A DNA stretch of 38,589 nt. Origin: AP-16 sp036395835. Lineage in GTDB: Bacteria; Pseudomonadota; Alphaproteobacteria; Rhizobiales; Xanthobacteraceae. The notes under the pieces are model-generated. The model saw nothing but the letters and a program-made list of their open reading frames with translations, did no database searches and was not told where the DNA came from. A program made the translations under genes and the position numbers. Below, in pieces: positions 22,238 through 30,049 of the stretch (the stretch's first letter is position 1; each line of letters begins with the position of its first letter). The stretch covers positions 1 to 38,589 of the forward strand of contig DASWCW010000158.1 of assembly GCA_036395835.1 (NCBI GenBank), given 5' to 3'.

Positions 22238-23512
22238 CTACAGGAATTCCGCGCCGGCGAATCCGGCGCGAGCGCCGAGCGCCTCCTCGATCCTGAGCCC
22301 TTCGTTCCATTTGGCCATTCGTTCCGAACGCGCGAACGAGCCGACCTTCAATTGCTTGACGCCCCAGCCGACCGCAAGATGCACGATTGTGACATCTTCG
22401 CTCTCCCCGGAGCGCGCGGACAGGATGGTCCCCCAGCCGGCGGCGCGCGCCGCCGCGACGGCGGCGAACGTCTCGGTGATGGTGCCGGCCTGGTTCGGCT
22501 TGACGAGCACCGCGTTGCAGGCGCCGGCGCGGGCGGCATGGCGGACACGCGCGGCGCTGGTCACCAGATAATCATCACCCACGATCTGGACGCGGTCTCC
22601 CACCGCCTTGGTGAAGGCGATCAGCCCAGCCTCGTCATGTTCCGCAAGCGGATCCTCGATCGAGCGGATCGGATAGCGGTCGAGCCAAGCGATCAGCATC
22701 GCGGCCATCGCATCGGAATCGAGCACGCGGTTCTCCAGCGCCAGATGGTAGCGGCCGTCGCGATAGAGATCGGACGCGGCAACGTCGAGCGAGATCGCGA
22801 TCTCGTCGCCGGGCGTAAAGCCCGCGCGTTCGATCGCGCGCAGCAGCGCCTCGATGCCGGCTGCGTTGGAGTCGAATGCCGGCCAATATCCGCCTTCGTC
22901 CGCGACGCCTTGCAGCCGGCCCGCATCGCGCATGATCGTGCCTGCGGCGCGATAGACCTCGGCGGTCCATTCCAGCGCTTGCGCAAAGCCGCCGGCCCTC
23001 GGCGCCATGATCATGAAATCCTGGACGTCGACCCGGCGACCGGCATGGGCGCCGCCGCCGAAAATCTGGATTTCCGGGAGCGGCATCCCGGCTGCGCGGT
23101 CGCCGAGCAGATAGGCATAGAGCGACTTCTGCTCGGATGCGGCGGCGGCGTGGAGCACCGCCATCGATACCGCCACCAGGGCGTTGCCGCCAAGCCGGCT
23201 CTTGTTGGGCGTGCCGTCGAGCTCGATCAGCAGGCGATCGATCTCCGCTTGCGTGCTTGCGTCGCGCCCTTGCAGCGCGCGGGCGATCTCGCCGTTGACA
23301 TGGCTCACCGCGCGCGCGACGCCCGCGCCGCCGAGCCGCGCGTCGTGGTCGCGCAGATCGAGCGCCTCGCCGCTTCCGGTCGAGGCGCCCGCGGGCGCGA
23401 TCGCCCGGCCGCGGGCACCGCAGGCGAGCGTCACCTCGGCCTCGACCGTGGGCCGGCCGCGGGAATCCCACACGCTGCGCCCATGCAGGTGGACGATCTC
23501 GGTGCCCTTCAT
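22238..23512 (-). CDS. Enolase paralogue lacking the active-site histidine
   Basis: This 424-residue protein aligns over its full length with enolase (WDSRGRPTVEAEV, GGGAHAGRRVDVQDFM, VADEGGYWP, SIEDPL, VGDDYLV, LVKPNQAGTITETFA). The metal ligands (Asp243, Glu286, Asp313), the base Lys338, the second lysine Lys389 and Glu206 are present. However, the SHRSGE box of true enolases is SARSGE, with Ala366 in place of His; the Glu before Phe-Met is Asp165; and REALELRD is GEALDLRD. These changes hit phosphate binding and the active-site loop, so a different substrate, or a weak enolase, is likely. Its ATG overlaps the kinase stop (ATGA). Confidence 0.88.
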   Translation of the reverse strand: MKGTEIVHLHGRSVWDSRGRPTVEAEVTLACGARGRAIAPAGASTGSGEALDLRDHDARLGGAGVARAVSHVNGEIARALQGRDASTQAEIDRLLIELDGTPNKSRLGGNALVAVSMAVLHAAAASEQKSLYAYLLGDRAAGMPLPEIQIFGGGAHAGRRVDVQDFMIMAPRAGGFAQALEWTAEVYRAAGTIMRDAGRLQGVADEGGYWPAFDSNAAGIEALLRAIERAGFTPGDEIAISLDVAASDLYRDGRYHLALENRVLDSDAMAAMLIAWLDRYPIRSIEDPLAEHDEAGLIAFTKAVGDRVQIVGDDYLVTSAARVRHAARAGACNAVLVKPNQAGTITETFAAVAAARAAGWGTILSARSGESEDVTIVHLAVGWGVKQLKVGSFARSERMAKWNEGLRIEEALGARAGFAGAEFL

Positions 23513-24540
23513 CGGTCCAGCACTTCCCTCGCCCACGCCCGGCGGATCGCGCCCAAGTCGCCGCAAGGGTGCAGGATCCATGGACGCGCGAGCTTTCGAA
23601 CGCGATCCTTGTCGCGCTCGGCGGTGACATATTCGATCGGCGACTTGCCGTCGATCCGCGCGAGCAGCAACGCCGGCAGCAAACCGGCGATGCGCGCCTC
23701 GATGCTCGCGCGCGGCTCCCACGCGACGCCTTCGAGGTAGGTCTCGGCAAACCGGTCGAAACAGGCGAGAAAGGCTGGTGCGTGCTGCGGCCGCCACAGA
23801 CATTTGAGCAGAAGGTGATTGAGACAGAAGGCGGGATCGAATGCCGGATCGCCGTACCAGGCGCATTCCGCGTCGATGAAGACCGGACCGCGCGGACCGA
23901 CCAGGATGTTCTTCGGGCTGACGTCGCCGTGGACGAGGGTGTGCTTGGTCGAGCCGGTGATCTCGACCAACGCATCGAGGCGCTCTTTGAGATCGCGGTG
24001 CGCCTCGCCGGTGGCGACGAGATACGGCTCGAGCCGGATGGCGTAGAAGCCTTCGTCGGTCGCGAACTTTTGCGCGATGTCCGGGTTCCCGGCGGTGGCC
24101 GCATGGATGCGGACCAGGCGCTCGGCAACGCGTTGCGCGGTGCGCTCCTCGACGATTCCATCGCGCAGCTGGTTCTTCCACAGCGGATAATTCACGGGAT
24201 CGAGATAGGCCGTGACGAACAGGCCGGCTTGCGGATCGTGGGCCACGAGCTTGGGCACCGCGTCGGGGCAGATGGTTCCGGCGAGCTTGAGCCATTCCCA
24301 TTCGAACGCGTTGCGGGCGACCGGCGCCTCCCAGAGCTGGGCGACCTTCAATCGCGGCAGCGCACGCTTGAGGCAGTAGCGCTCGTTCCCGATCACGATC
24401 CGCCAAATATCCGACGACACGCCGCCCGACAGCGGCTGGCAAACGCAACGCTCGCCTTGCGGGACGAGATTCATGCGCCGCATCGTCGCGCAGATCGCCT
24501 CCGGAGTGAGCGGGCTATCGCGGCAGTCGGACGAGTTCAT
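23509..24540 (-). CDS. Phosphotransferase family (MTR/choline kinase-like) protein
   Basis: The 343-residue frame from ATG 24540 has the APH kinase fold: CVCQPLSGGVSSDIWRIVIG (nucleotide loop), RYCLKRALPRLKVAQLW (Lys of the N-lobe), HTLVHGDVSPKNILVG (catalytic Asp and Asn) and VFIDAECAWYGDPAFDPAFC (metal-binding Asp). The pattern HGDVSPKNIL and the GDPAFDPAF tail are close to methylthioribose kinase and related sugar kinases. There is no ribosome site at 24540; ATG 24483 is another possible start. Its stop overlaps the enolase-paralogue start, so the two proteins are made together. I infer that the kinase makes the phosphorylated substrate of that enzyme. Confidence 0.82.
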   Translation of the reverse strand: MNSSDCRDSPLTPEAICATMRRMNLVPQGERCVCQPLSGGVSSDIWRIVIGNERYCLKRALPRLKVAQLWEAPVARNAFEWEWLKLAGTICPDAVPKLVAHDPQAGLFVTAYLDPVNYPLWKNQLRDGIVEERTAQRVAERLVRIHAATAGNPDIAQKFATDEGFYAIRLEPYLVATGEAHRDLKERLDALVEITGSTKHTLVHGDVSPKNILVGPRGPVFIDAECAWYGDPAFDPAFCLNHLLLKCLWRPQHAPAFLACFDRFAETYLEGVAWEPRASIEARIAGLLPALLLARIDGKSPIEYVTAERDKDRVRKLARPWILHPCGDLGAIRRAWAREVLDR

Positions 24541-24574
24541 CGACGAGCAATTCGCAACGAACGAGCCGCAATCG

Positions 24575-24703
24575 CCTCCCTCGTCCCGGAGGGGAGAGGG
24601 ATGGGGTGAGGGGGACAGAGACATTGTTTGAGCCGAACCGTCATGAGCCCCTCACCCGGTCCTCGCTTCGCGAGGACCGACCCCTCCCCATCGGGGAGAG
24701 GAA
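24575..24703. repeat. Inverted intergenic repeat of CTCTCCCC / GGGGAGAG type
   Basis: Two copies of a common alphaproteobacterial repeat face each other: CCCGGAGGGGAGAGGGATGG near 24587 and CCCCTCCCCATCGGGGAGAG near 24680, with GGTCCTCGCTTCGCGAGGACC, a hairpin at 24659-24678, between them. It lies in the 218-base gap between the PLP-aldolase stop and the kinase start. Confidence 0.65.
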
Positions 24704-24758
24704 AAGCGCGCGTGTCGCTCGGCGGGAAATCGATCAATCAAACTCATATTCGGGTTTC

Positions 24759-25877
24759 CTAAAACACGGCGCCGCGGGCGCTCACCGGCCAAACGCTCTC
24801 CACATGCTCCTTGCGAATGCAAACGAACCAGTCGTGGAGATTGACGGTCGGGTCGCAGTGTCCCGGTATGAGCCTGATCATCTCGCCGAGCTTGAAGCGA
24901 TGGTTGCCTCCGACATCGAGCCGGCCATGCTCGTCGGCCGCGCGCGCGTAGGATACGCCGTCGCAGCTCGCGACCAGCGGCATGCCGGAATCGACGCTCA
25001 GCGCCTTGAGCCCGGCGTCGACGATTGCGCGTTCCGCCGCCGGCGTGCTCATGACGGTGGCGAGCAGGAACAGCGAGTTCTCGAACTCCGAGATGGGCGC
25101 GCCGTCGCGGTCCTGGTTACGTCCGTAGTCCGCATCCATGAACACATAGGACCCGACCTGGAGCTCGTTGTAGACGCCGCTTGCGATCTCGAACTCGAAG
25201 GTGCCGGTGCCCGCGCCGGATACGAGGCCGCACTCGAGACCGTTCCGCCGCAACACCTCGACCGCATCGGAAACCTTCCCGGCGGCGCTCTCGATCTCGC
25301 GGCGGCGATCCGCGTGCGCGCGCAAGTGCTGGGCGGCCCCGTGATAGGCCTGCAGCCCCGCGAACCGCAGCGATTTCGTTTTCGCGATCGCGGCCGCCAG
25401 GTGCACGGCTTCGGCCGCGGTCTCGACCCCGCAGCGGTCGGCGCCGACGTTGAGCTCGACCAGCGCGTCGAGCTTCGCGCCGAATTTCTCGGCGGCCGCG
25501 GCGAGCTGCTGCACGTTGTCGGCATCGTCGACGCAGACCGCGATCCTGGCGCGTCGGGCAAGCGCCGACACGCGGTCGAGCTTCGCCGCTCCGACCACTT
25601 CGTTGCTGATCAGGACGTCGCCGATGCCGCCATCGACCATGATCTCGGCCTCGGATACCTTCTGACAGCAAACGCCGACGGCGCCGGCGGCGACCTGCAT
25701 ATTGGCGATCGCGGTGCTCTTGTGGGTCTTGGCGTGCGGCCGCAGCCGAAGCCTGGTTCCCGCGATGCGCTCCTGCATGCGGCGGATGTTGCGCTCGAGC
25801 GCATCGAGCTCGATCAGCAGCGCGGGCGTATCGATCTCGGAGACGTGCGCACCAACTCTGGCCGGCGCCGATATCAT
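24759..25877 (-). CDS. DSD1-family PLP enzyme (D-threonine / hydroxyaspartate aldolase-like)
   Basis: The 372-residue protein starts at 25877 after GAGGTAGAGC. It has the alanine-racemase-type barrel: IDTPALLIELDALERNI, then RPHAKTHKS with the PLP lysine at about residue 50, GVCCQKVSEAEIMVDGGIGD, GAGTGTFEFEIASGVYNELQ and a C-terminal metal site (IPGHCDPTVNLHDWFV with His and Cys). The family includes D-threonine aldolase, D-serine dehydratase (DSD1) and D-3-hydroxyaspartate aldolase. Most likely it splits a D-beta-hydroxy amino acid into glycine and an aldehyde such as glyoxylate. Its position between HyuB (divergent) and the kinase/enolase run suggests feeding a hydroxyacid dehydrogenase. 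Confidence 0.85.
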   Translation of the reverse strand: MISAPARVGAHVSEIDTPALLIELDALERNIRRMQERIAGTRLRLRPHAKTHKSTAIANMQVAAGAVGVCCQKVSEAEIMVDGGIGDVLISNEVVGAAKLDRVSALARRARIAVCVDDADNVQQLAAAAEKFGAKLDALVELNVGADRCGVETAAEAVHLAAAIAKTKSLRFAGLQAYHGAAQHLRAHADRRREIESAAGKVSDAVEVLRRNGLECGLVSGAGTGTFEFEIASGVYNELQVGSYVFMDADYGRNQDRDGAPISEFENSLFLLATVMSTPAAERAIVDAGLKALSVDSGMPLVASCDGVSYARAADEHGRLDVGGNHRFKLGEMIRLIPGHCDPTVNLHDWFVCIRKEHVESVWPVSARGAVF

Positions 25878-26007
25878 GCTCTACCTCGCACCGATCCATG
25901 TTCCGCATGCAGAGCCGCGGCCCTTGCCAAGCGCCGCCCGCTGCGGTGACATGCGGACGAAAGCCCCGCCCTCGCCGCGCTTGCGGCAACCTTAAGGACC
26001 TTCCGCA
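25878..26007. promoter_or_regulatory. Divergent promoter region between DSD1-type and hyuB genes
   Basis: The 130-base space separates two divergently transcribed catabolic genes. It must hold at least the plus-strand promoter. I see no clear -10/-35 pair or operator; AAGGACCTTCCGCA ahead of 26008 supplies the ribosome site of hyuB. Confidence 0.4.
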
Positions 26008-27810
26008 GTGGCCGACACACGCGATCCGTTCGCCTTCGAGCTGTTCAAGAACGCGATCTTCTCCATCGCGGACGAGATGGCGCTGACGGTGTTCCGAACC
26101 ACCTACTCGGGCGTGCTCAAGGACAATATGGACTACTCGACCGGCTTCGCCGATGCAAACGGCAAGCTCGCGGCGCAAGGATTGACGCTGCCGGGGCACC
26201 TCGGCTCGGTGCCGACCGCGATGGAATCCATCATGCGGCATTTCGCCGAAACTATCGCGCCGGGCGACGTGTTCATCATGAACGATCCGTTCGACGGTGG
26301 CATGCACCTGCCGGACATCTTCATCTTCAAGCCGCTGTTTCACGAAGGCGAGCGGCTGGCGTTCGCCTGCACGGTGTGCCACCACACCGACGTCGGCGGC
26401 CGCGTCGCGGGTTCCAACGCCTCGGATTCGACCGAGATCTACGCCGAAGGCCTGCGCATCGCGCCGATGAAGCTTTACGACGCCGGCCGGCTCAATCGAA
26501 CCATCATGACCTTCATCGAGCGCAACGTTCGCGTGCCCGTGCAGGTGTTCGGCGATCTGCGCGCGCAGCTCGCCGCCTGCCACATCGCCGAGCAGCGCTT
26601 TGCCGAGGTCGTGTCGCGGTACGGGGCGCAACAAACCAAACGATTCCTCGGCGAGCTCATCGATTACGCCGAGCGGCTGACCCGCGCCGCGTTGCGCGAG
26701 CTTCCGGACGGGGAGTGGAGCTTCGAGGATTTCATCGATGACGACGGCATCGATTACGGCAAGCCGATCCGGCTGTTCGTCACGGTCCGCAAGCGCGGCG
26801 ATCACATGATCGTCGACTGGACCGGCACGGGCGAGCAGGTCAAAGGCGCGATCAACAATACGCTGTCGTTCACCAAGGCGGCGAGCTACACGGCGGTGCG
26901 TTCCGTGCTGCCGCAGGGCATTCCCAACAACGAAGGCGTGTTCCGCGCCATCGAGGTGATCTGCCCGCCGGGCACGGTGGGCAACGGCGTGCTGCCGGCC
27001 GCCTGCGCCGCGCGCGGGCTGACCGGGTTCCGCATGGTCGACTGCATGTTCGGCGCGCTCGCCATGATGCTGCCCGATGAGGTGATGGCTGCGGGCGACG
27101 GCGGCAACACCGGCATCAGCATCGGCGGCTATTACGCCGACCGCCGGCCGTTCATCTACGTCGATTTCACCTGCGGGGCCTGGGGCGCGCGACCGTGGGC
27201 GGACGGCCTCGACGGCAATTCGCACATGTTCGCCAACATGGCATCGACCTCGATCGAAGTGACGGAAGCGGAGCATCCGATCGAGCTCACCGCCTACGAG
27301 TTCGTGCCGGACAAGGCCGGCGCCGGAAAATTCCGCGGCGGCGTCCCGTTCCGGCGCGACTACCGCTTCCTCGAGCCGGAAGGGGTGCTCCAAGTGCGCT
27401 CGGATCGCCGCGACCACCGGCCGTTCGGCCTCTACGGCGGCAGCCCGGGTCAGCCGTCCGAGAATTATCTCAATCCGGATAGCGAGAACCGCCTGCTGCC
27501 GTCGAAATTCACCATGACGATCCGCAAGGGCGACGTATTCCGCCACGTGCTCGCCGGCGCCGGCGGGTTCGGCGACCCGCTCGAGCGCGACCCCGCCGCG
27601 GTATTGCGCGACGTGCGCAACGAATTGCTCTCGCCGGAAACGGCGGAGCGAGACTACGGCGTGGTGATCGACACCAAGGCTTGGCGCGTCGATGCCGCCG
27701 CCACCGCGAAACGCCGCGCCGGGATCCGGGCGAGCCGCGGCTGGCGCGAGACGCCCAAGGTGCAACGCCACGATCCGCCGCCGGCCGTGACTGCCGCGAA
27801 ATCCGCGTGA
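26008..27810 (+). CDS. hyuB: Hydantoinase B / oxoprolinase family protein (HyuB)
   Basis: Start codon GTG at 26008, with AAGGACC upstream. The 600-residue protein begins with the HyuB signature FELFKNAIFSIADEMALTVF and RTTYSGVLKDNMDYSTGFAD. It continues with FIMNDPFDGGMHLPDIFIF, CHHTDVGGRVAGSNASDSTE, PFIYVDFTCGAWGARPWADG and the C-terminal GAGGFGDPLERDPAAVLRDV. HyuB pairs with HyuA to open a hydantoin, oxoproline or related lactam ring with ATP, or to carboxylate ketones in related complexes. The metal-binding candidates are the HH pair in CHHTDVGG and the Asp of NDPFDGG. It overlaps hyuA by one base (TGATG), so the two subunits are translationally coupled. Substrate not known. Confidence 0.93.
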   Translation: MADTRDPFAFELFKNAIFSIADEMALTVFRTTYSGVLKDNMDYSTGFADANGKLAAQGLTLPGHLGSVPTAMESIMRHFAETIAPGDVFIMNDPFDGGMHLPDIFIFKPLFHEGERLAFACTVCHHTDVGGRVAGSNASDSTEIYAEGLRIAPMKLYDAGRLNRTIMTFIERNVRVPVQVFGDLRAQLAACHIAEQRFAEVVSRYGAQQTKRFLGELIDYAERLTRAALRELPDGEWSFEDFIDDDGIDYGKPIRLFVTVRKRGDHMIVDWTGTGEQVKGAINNTLSFTKAASYTAVRSVLPQGIPNNEGVFRAIEVICPPGTVGNGVLPAACAARGLTGFRMVDCMFGALAMMLPDEVMAAGDGGNTGISIGGYYADRRPFIYVDFTCGAWGARPWADGLDGNSHMFANMASTSIEVTEAEHPIELTAYEFVPDKAGAGKFRGGVPFRRDYRFLEPEGVLQVRSDRRDHRPFGLYGGSPGQPSENYLNPDSENRLLPSKFTMTIRKGDVFRHVLAGAGGFGDPLERDPAAVLRDVRNELLSPETAERDYGVVIDTKAWRVDAAATAKRRAGIRASRGWRETPKVQRHDPPPAVTAAKSA

Positions 27811-29909
27811 TGGCAGCGACCTACCGCGTCGGTGTCGATATCGGCGGCACCTTCACCGACATCGTGCTGCTGGGCTCGGACGGCAGCATCCACACCAGCA
27901 AGGTGTCCTCCACGGTCGACGATTATGCCGCGGCCATCGTCGACGGTCTCCGCGAGGTTTTCCGCGCGATCGGCGTGAGTGGCCGGAGCATCGAGGAGAT
28001 CCGGCACGGAACCACGGTCGCATCGAATGCGATCCTCGAGCACAAGGGGGCGCGGGTCGGCCTGATCACCACCAAGGGCTTCCGCGACGTGCTCGAGATC
28101 CGCACGCTGCGCATGCCGCGGCTCTACGACATGGCCTGGACCAAGCCCGCGCCGCTGGTCGAGCGCTATCTGCGCAAGGTCGTCGACGAGCGGATTGCCC
28201 ACAAGGGCGCGATCGAGCGCGCGCTCGATCCGGCCGATGCCGAGAGGGCGGTCGACGCATTGCTGGCCGAGAACGTGGAGGCGATCGCGGTGTGTCTCAT
28301 CAACTCGTTCGCCAATCCGGTGCACGAGCTGATGCTCAAAGAGATCATCGCCCGCAAGGCGCCACGCATTCCCTCGAGCATTTCCTGCGAGGTGCTGCCC
28401 GAGATCAAGGAATACGAGCGCACCTCGACGACCGTGATCAACGCCTATGTGATGCCGGTCGTCGCCACCTATCTGCGCGCGCTGCGCGCCGGGCTCGACC
28501 GCGCCGGCATCCCCGCCCCGCTCCTGCTGATGCAATCGAACGGCGGGCTGACCACGGATGCGGTCGCGGCGGAGCGGCCGATCCACATCATCGAATCCGG
28601 TCCCGCCGGCGGCGTCGTCGGCGCGCAGGCACTGGCGCACGCGAAGGAGCTCGAGAACCTCATCACCTTCGACATGGGCGGCACCACCGCGAAGGCCGCG
28701 ATCGTCGAGCACGGCGAAGTGACGCGCGCGCAGGAATATGCGGTCGGCGCCGGAATCATGATCGGCTCGCGGCTGCTGACCGGAGCCGGGTACACGCTGA
28801 AAGTCCCGGCGATCGATCTCGCCGAGGTCGGCGCCGGCGGCGGCTCGCATGTGTGGATCGACGCGGGCGGCGCGCTGCAGGTCGGGCCCGAGAGCGCTGG
28901 CGCCGTGCCGGGGCCGGTCTGCTACGGCAAGGGCGGAGAAATTCCGACGATCACCGACGCCAATGTGCTGCTCGGTTATATGAACCCGCATTATCTCGTC
29001 GGCGGGGCGCTCGAGCTCGATGCCGACAAGGCACACGCCGCGTTCATGGAAAAAATCGCCGAGCCGCTCGGCATGGCCTTGGAGCCGGCCGCCTATGGCG
29101 CCTGCCAAATCGCGGCGTCCAACATGATCCGCGCCATCAAGGCGGTGTCGACCGAACGCGGACGCGACCCGCGCGATTTCGCGCTGTTCGCCTTCGGCGG
29201 CAGCGGCCCGCTGTTCGCGGCCAGCATGGCATCCGCGCTCGGAATCGACCGCGTGGTGGTGCCGCCCTCCCCGGGCCTGTTCTCCTCGTTCGGCCTGCTT
29301 TACGCCGACGTCGAGCATCATTACGCGCGCACGCTGCGCCGGCTGCTGCGAGGCGGCGATCTCGGCGAGATCGACGAGGCCTGGAACCTATTGGCGAAAC
29401 AGGCGCGCGAGCAGCTCGCAGCCGAGGGCTTTCCGGCCGCGCGCGCGACGATCAAGCGCTCGGCGGCGCTGCACTACAGCGGGCAGACTTATGAGCTCGT
29501 GGTGCCGGTCCCCGACGGCCCGATCGATGCCCGCATGGTCGCGCGGCTCGAAGCGGCATTCGCAGATGAGCACGAGCGCACCTACGGCCACCGCGCCGGT
29601 CCGGAGGAGCCGGTCGAGCTCGTCGCGATTCAGGTCGTGGGCGCGGGACTGCGCGAGGGAACTCGCGTGCCCGAGCGCCTCATCTCGAACCGGCGCGAGC
29701 CGCCGCTGCCGCCGCCGCGGCCCGCCTGGTTCGGCTCGGAGCACGGCTTTGTCGAGACGCCGGTGCTGCGACGCTCGGATCTTGTGGCCGGCAAGACCGG
29801 GCACGCCGGACCGCTGATCGTCGAGGAATACGATGCGACCTGCGTCGTGCCGCCGGGCTGGCGCGCCGCGCTCGATGCCGCCGGCAATATCGTGATGCAG
29901 CCGGGCTGA
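27810..29909 (+). CDS. hyuA: Hydantoinase/oxoprolinase A family protein (HyuA)
   Basis: The 699-residue protein begins VGVDIGGTFTDIVLLGSDG, the phosphate-binding loop of the actin-like ATPase fold. It has HGTTVASNAILEHKGARVGL, ARKAPRIPSSISCEVLPEIK, PIHIIESGPAGGVVGAQALA (second ATP-contact motif) and ITFDMGGTTAKAAIVEHGEV, then FGGSGPLFAASMASALGIDR in the C-terminal half. With HyuB it forms an ATP-dependent hydantoinase, N-methylhydantoinase, oxoprolinase or related acetophenone/acetone carboxylase-type complex. The long C-terminal domain (to GNIVMQPG) matches the usual length of the family. The gene is followed by an intergenic repeat and convergent TRAP genes, so it ends the plus-strand operon. 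Confidence 0.94.
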   Translation: MAATYRVGVDIGGTFTDIVLLGSDGSIHTSKVSSTVDDYAAAIVDGLREVFRAIGVSGRSIEEIRHGTTVASNAILEHKGARVGLITTKGFRDVLEIRTLRMPRLYDMAWTKPAPLVERYLRKVVDERIAHKGAIERALDPADAERAVDALLAENVEAIAVCLINSFANPVHELMLKEIIARKAPRIPSSISCEVLPEIKEYERTSTTVINAYVMPVVATYLRALRAGLDRAGIPAPLLLMQSNGGLTTDAVAAERPIHIIESGPAGGVVGAQALAHAKELENLITFDMGGTTAKAAIVEHGEVTRAQEYAVGAGIMIGSRLLTGAGYTLKVPAIDLAEVGAGGGSHVWIDAGGALQVGPESAGAVPGPVCYGKGGEIPTITDANVLLGYMNPHYLVGGALELDADKAHAAFMEKIAEPLGMALEPAAYGACQIAASNMIRAIKAVSTERGRDPRDFALFAFGGSGPLFAASMASALGIDRVVVPPSPGLFSSFGLLYADVEHHYARTLRRLLRGGDLGEIDEAWNLLAKQAREQLAAEGFPAARATIKRSAALHYSGQTYELVVPVPDGPIDARMVARLEAAFADEHERTYGHRAGPEEPVELVAIQVVGAGLREGTRVPERLISNRREPPLPPPRPAWFGSEHGFVETPVLRRSDLVAGKTGHAGPLIVEEYDATCVVPPGWRAALDAAGNIVMQPG

Positions 29910-29929
29910 GGCAGCAGCAAACAATCCAC

Positions 29930-30037
29930 CGTCATTCCGGGGCGCGCGCGCCAGCGCGCGAACCTGGAACCCATGCACACGGAGGGATCCGGTGTTCATA
30001 GGTTCCGGATAGCCGCTTCGCGGCTTCCGGAATGACG
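29930..30037. repeat. REP-like intergenic repeat, copy 2
   Basis: It starts CGTCATTCCGG (29930-29940) and ends CCGGAATGACG (30027-30037), exact reverse complements. Inner parts include GCGCGAACCTGGAACCCATG and a small hairpin AGCCGCTTCGCGGCT. It shares its start and the ACC-GGAA-CCATG-ACAC core with the copy at 19940. It lies between the convergent ends of hyuA and dctM. Confidence 0.8.
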
Positions 30038-30049
30038 CTCAGTGTTAGT

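Noticed and set aside
25117..27771. 884-codon open frame opposite hyuB and running into the aldolase gene
   Set aside because: It crosses two real genes in shifted frames and shows no conserved motif; it is a composition artefact.
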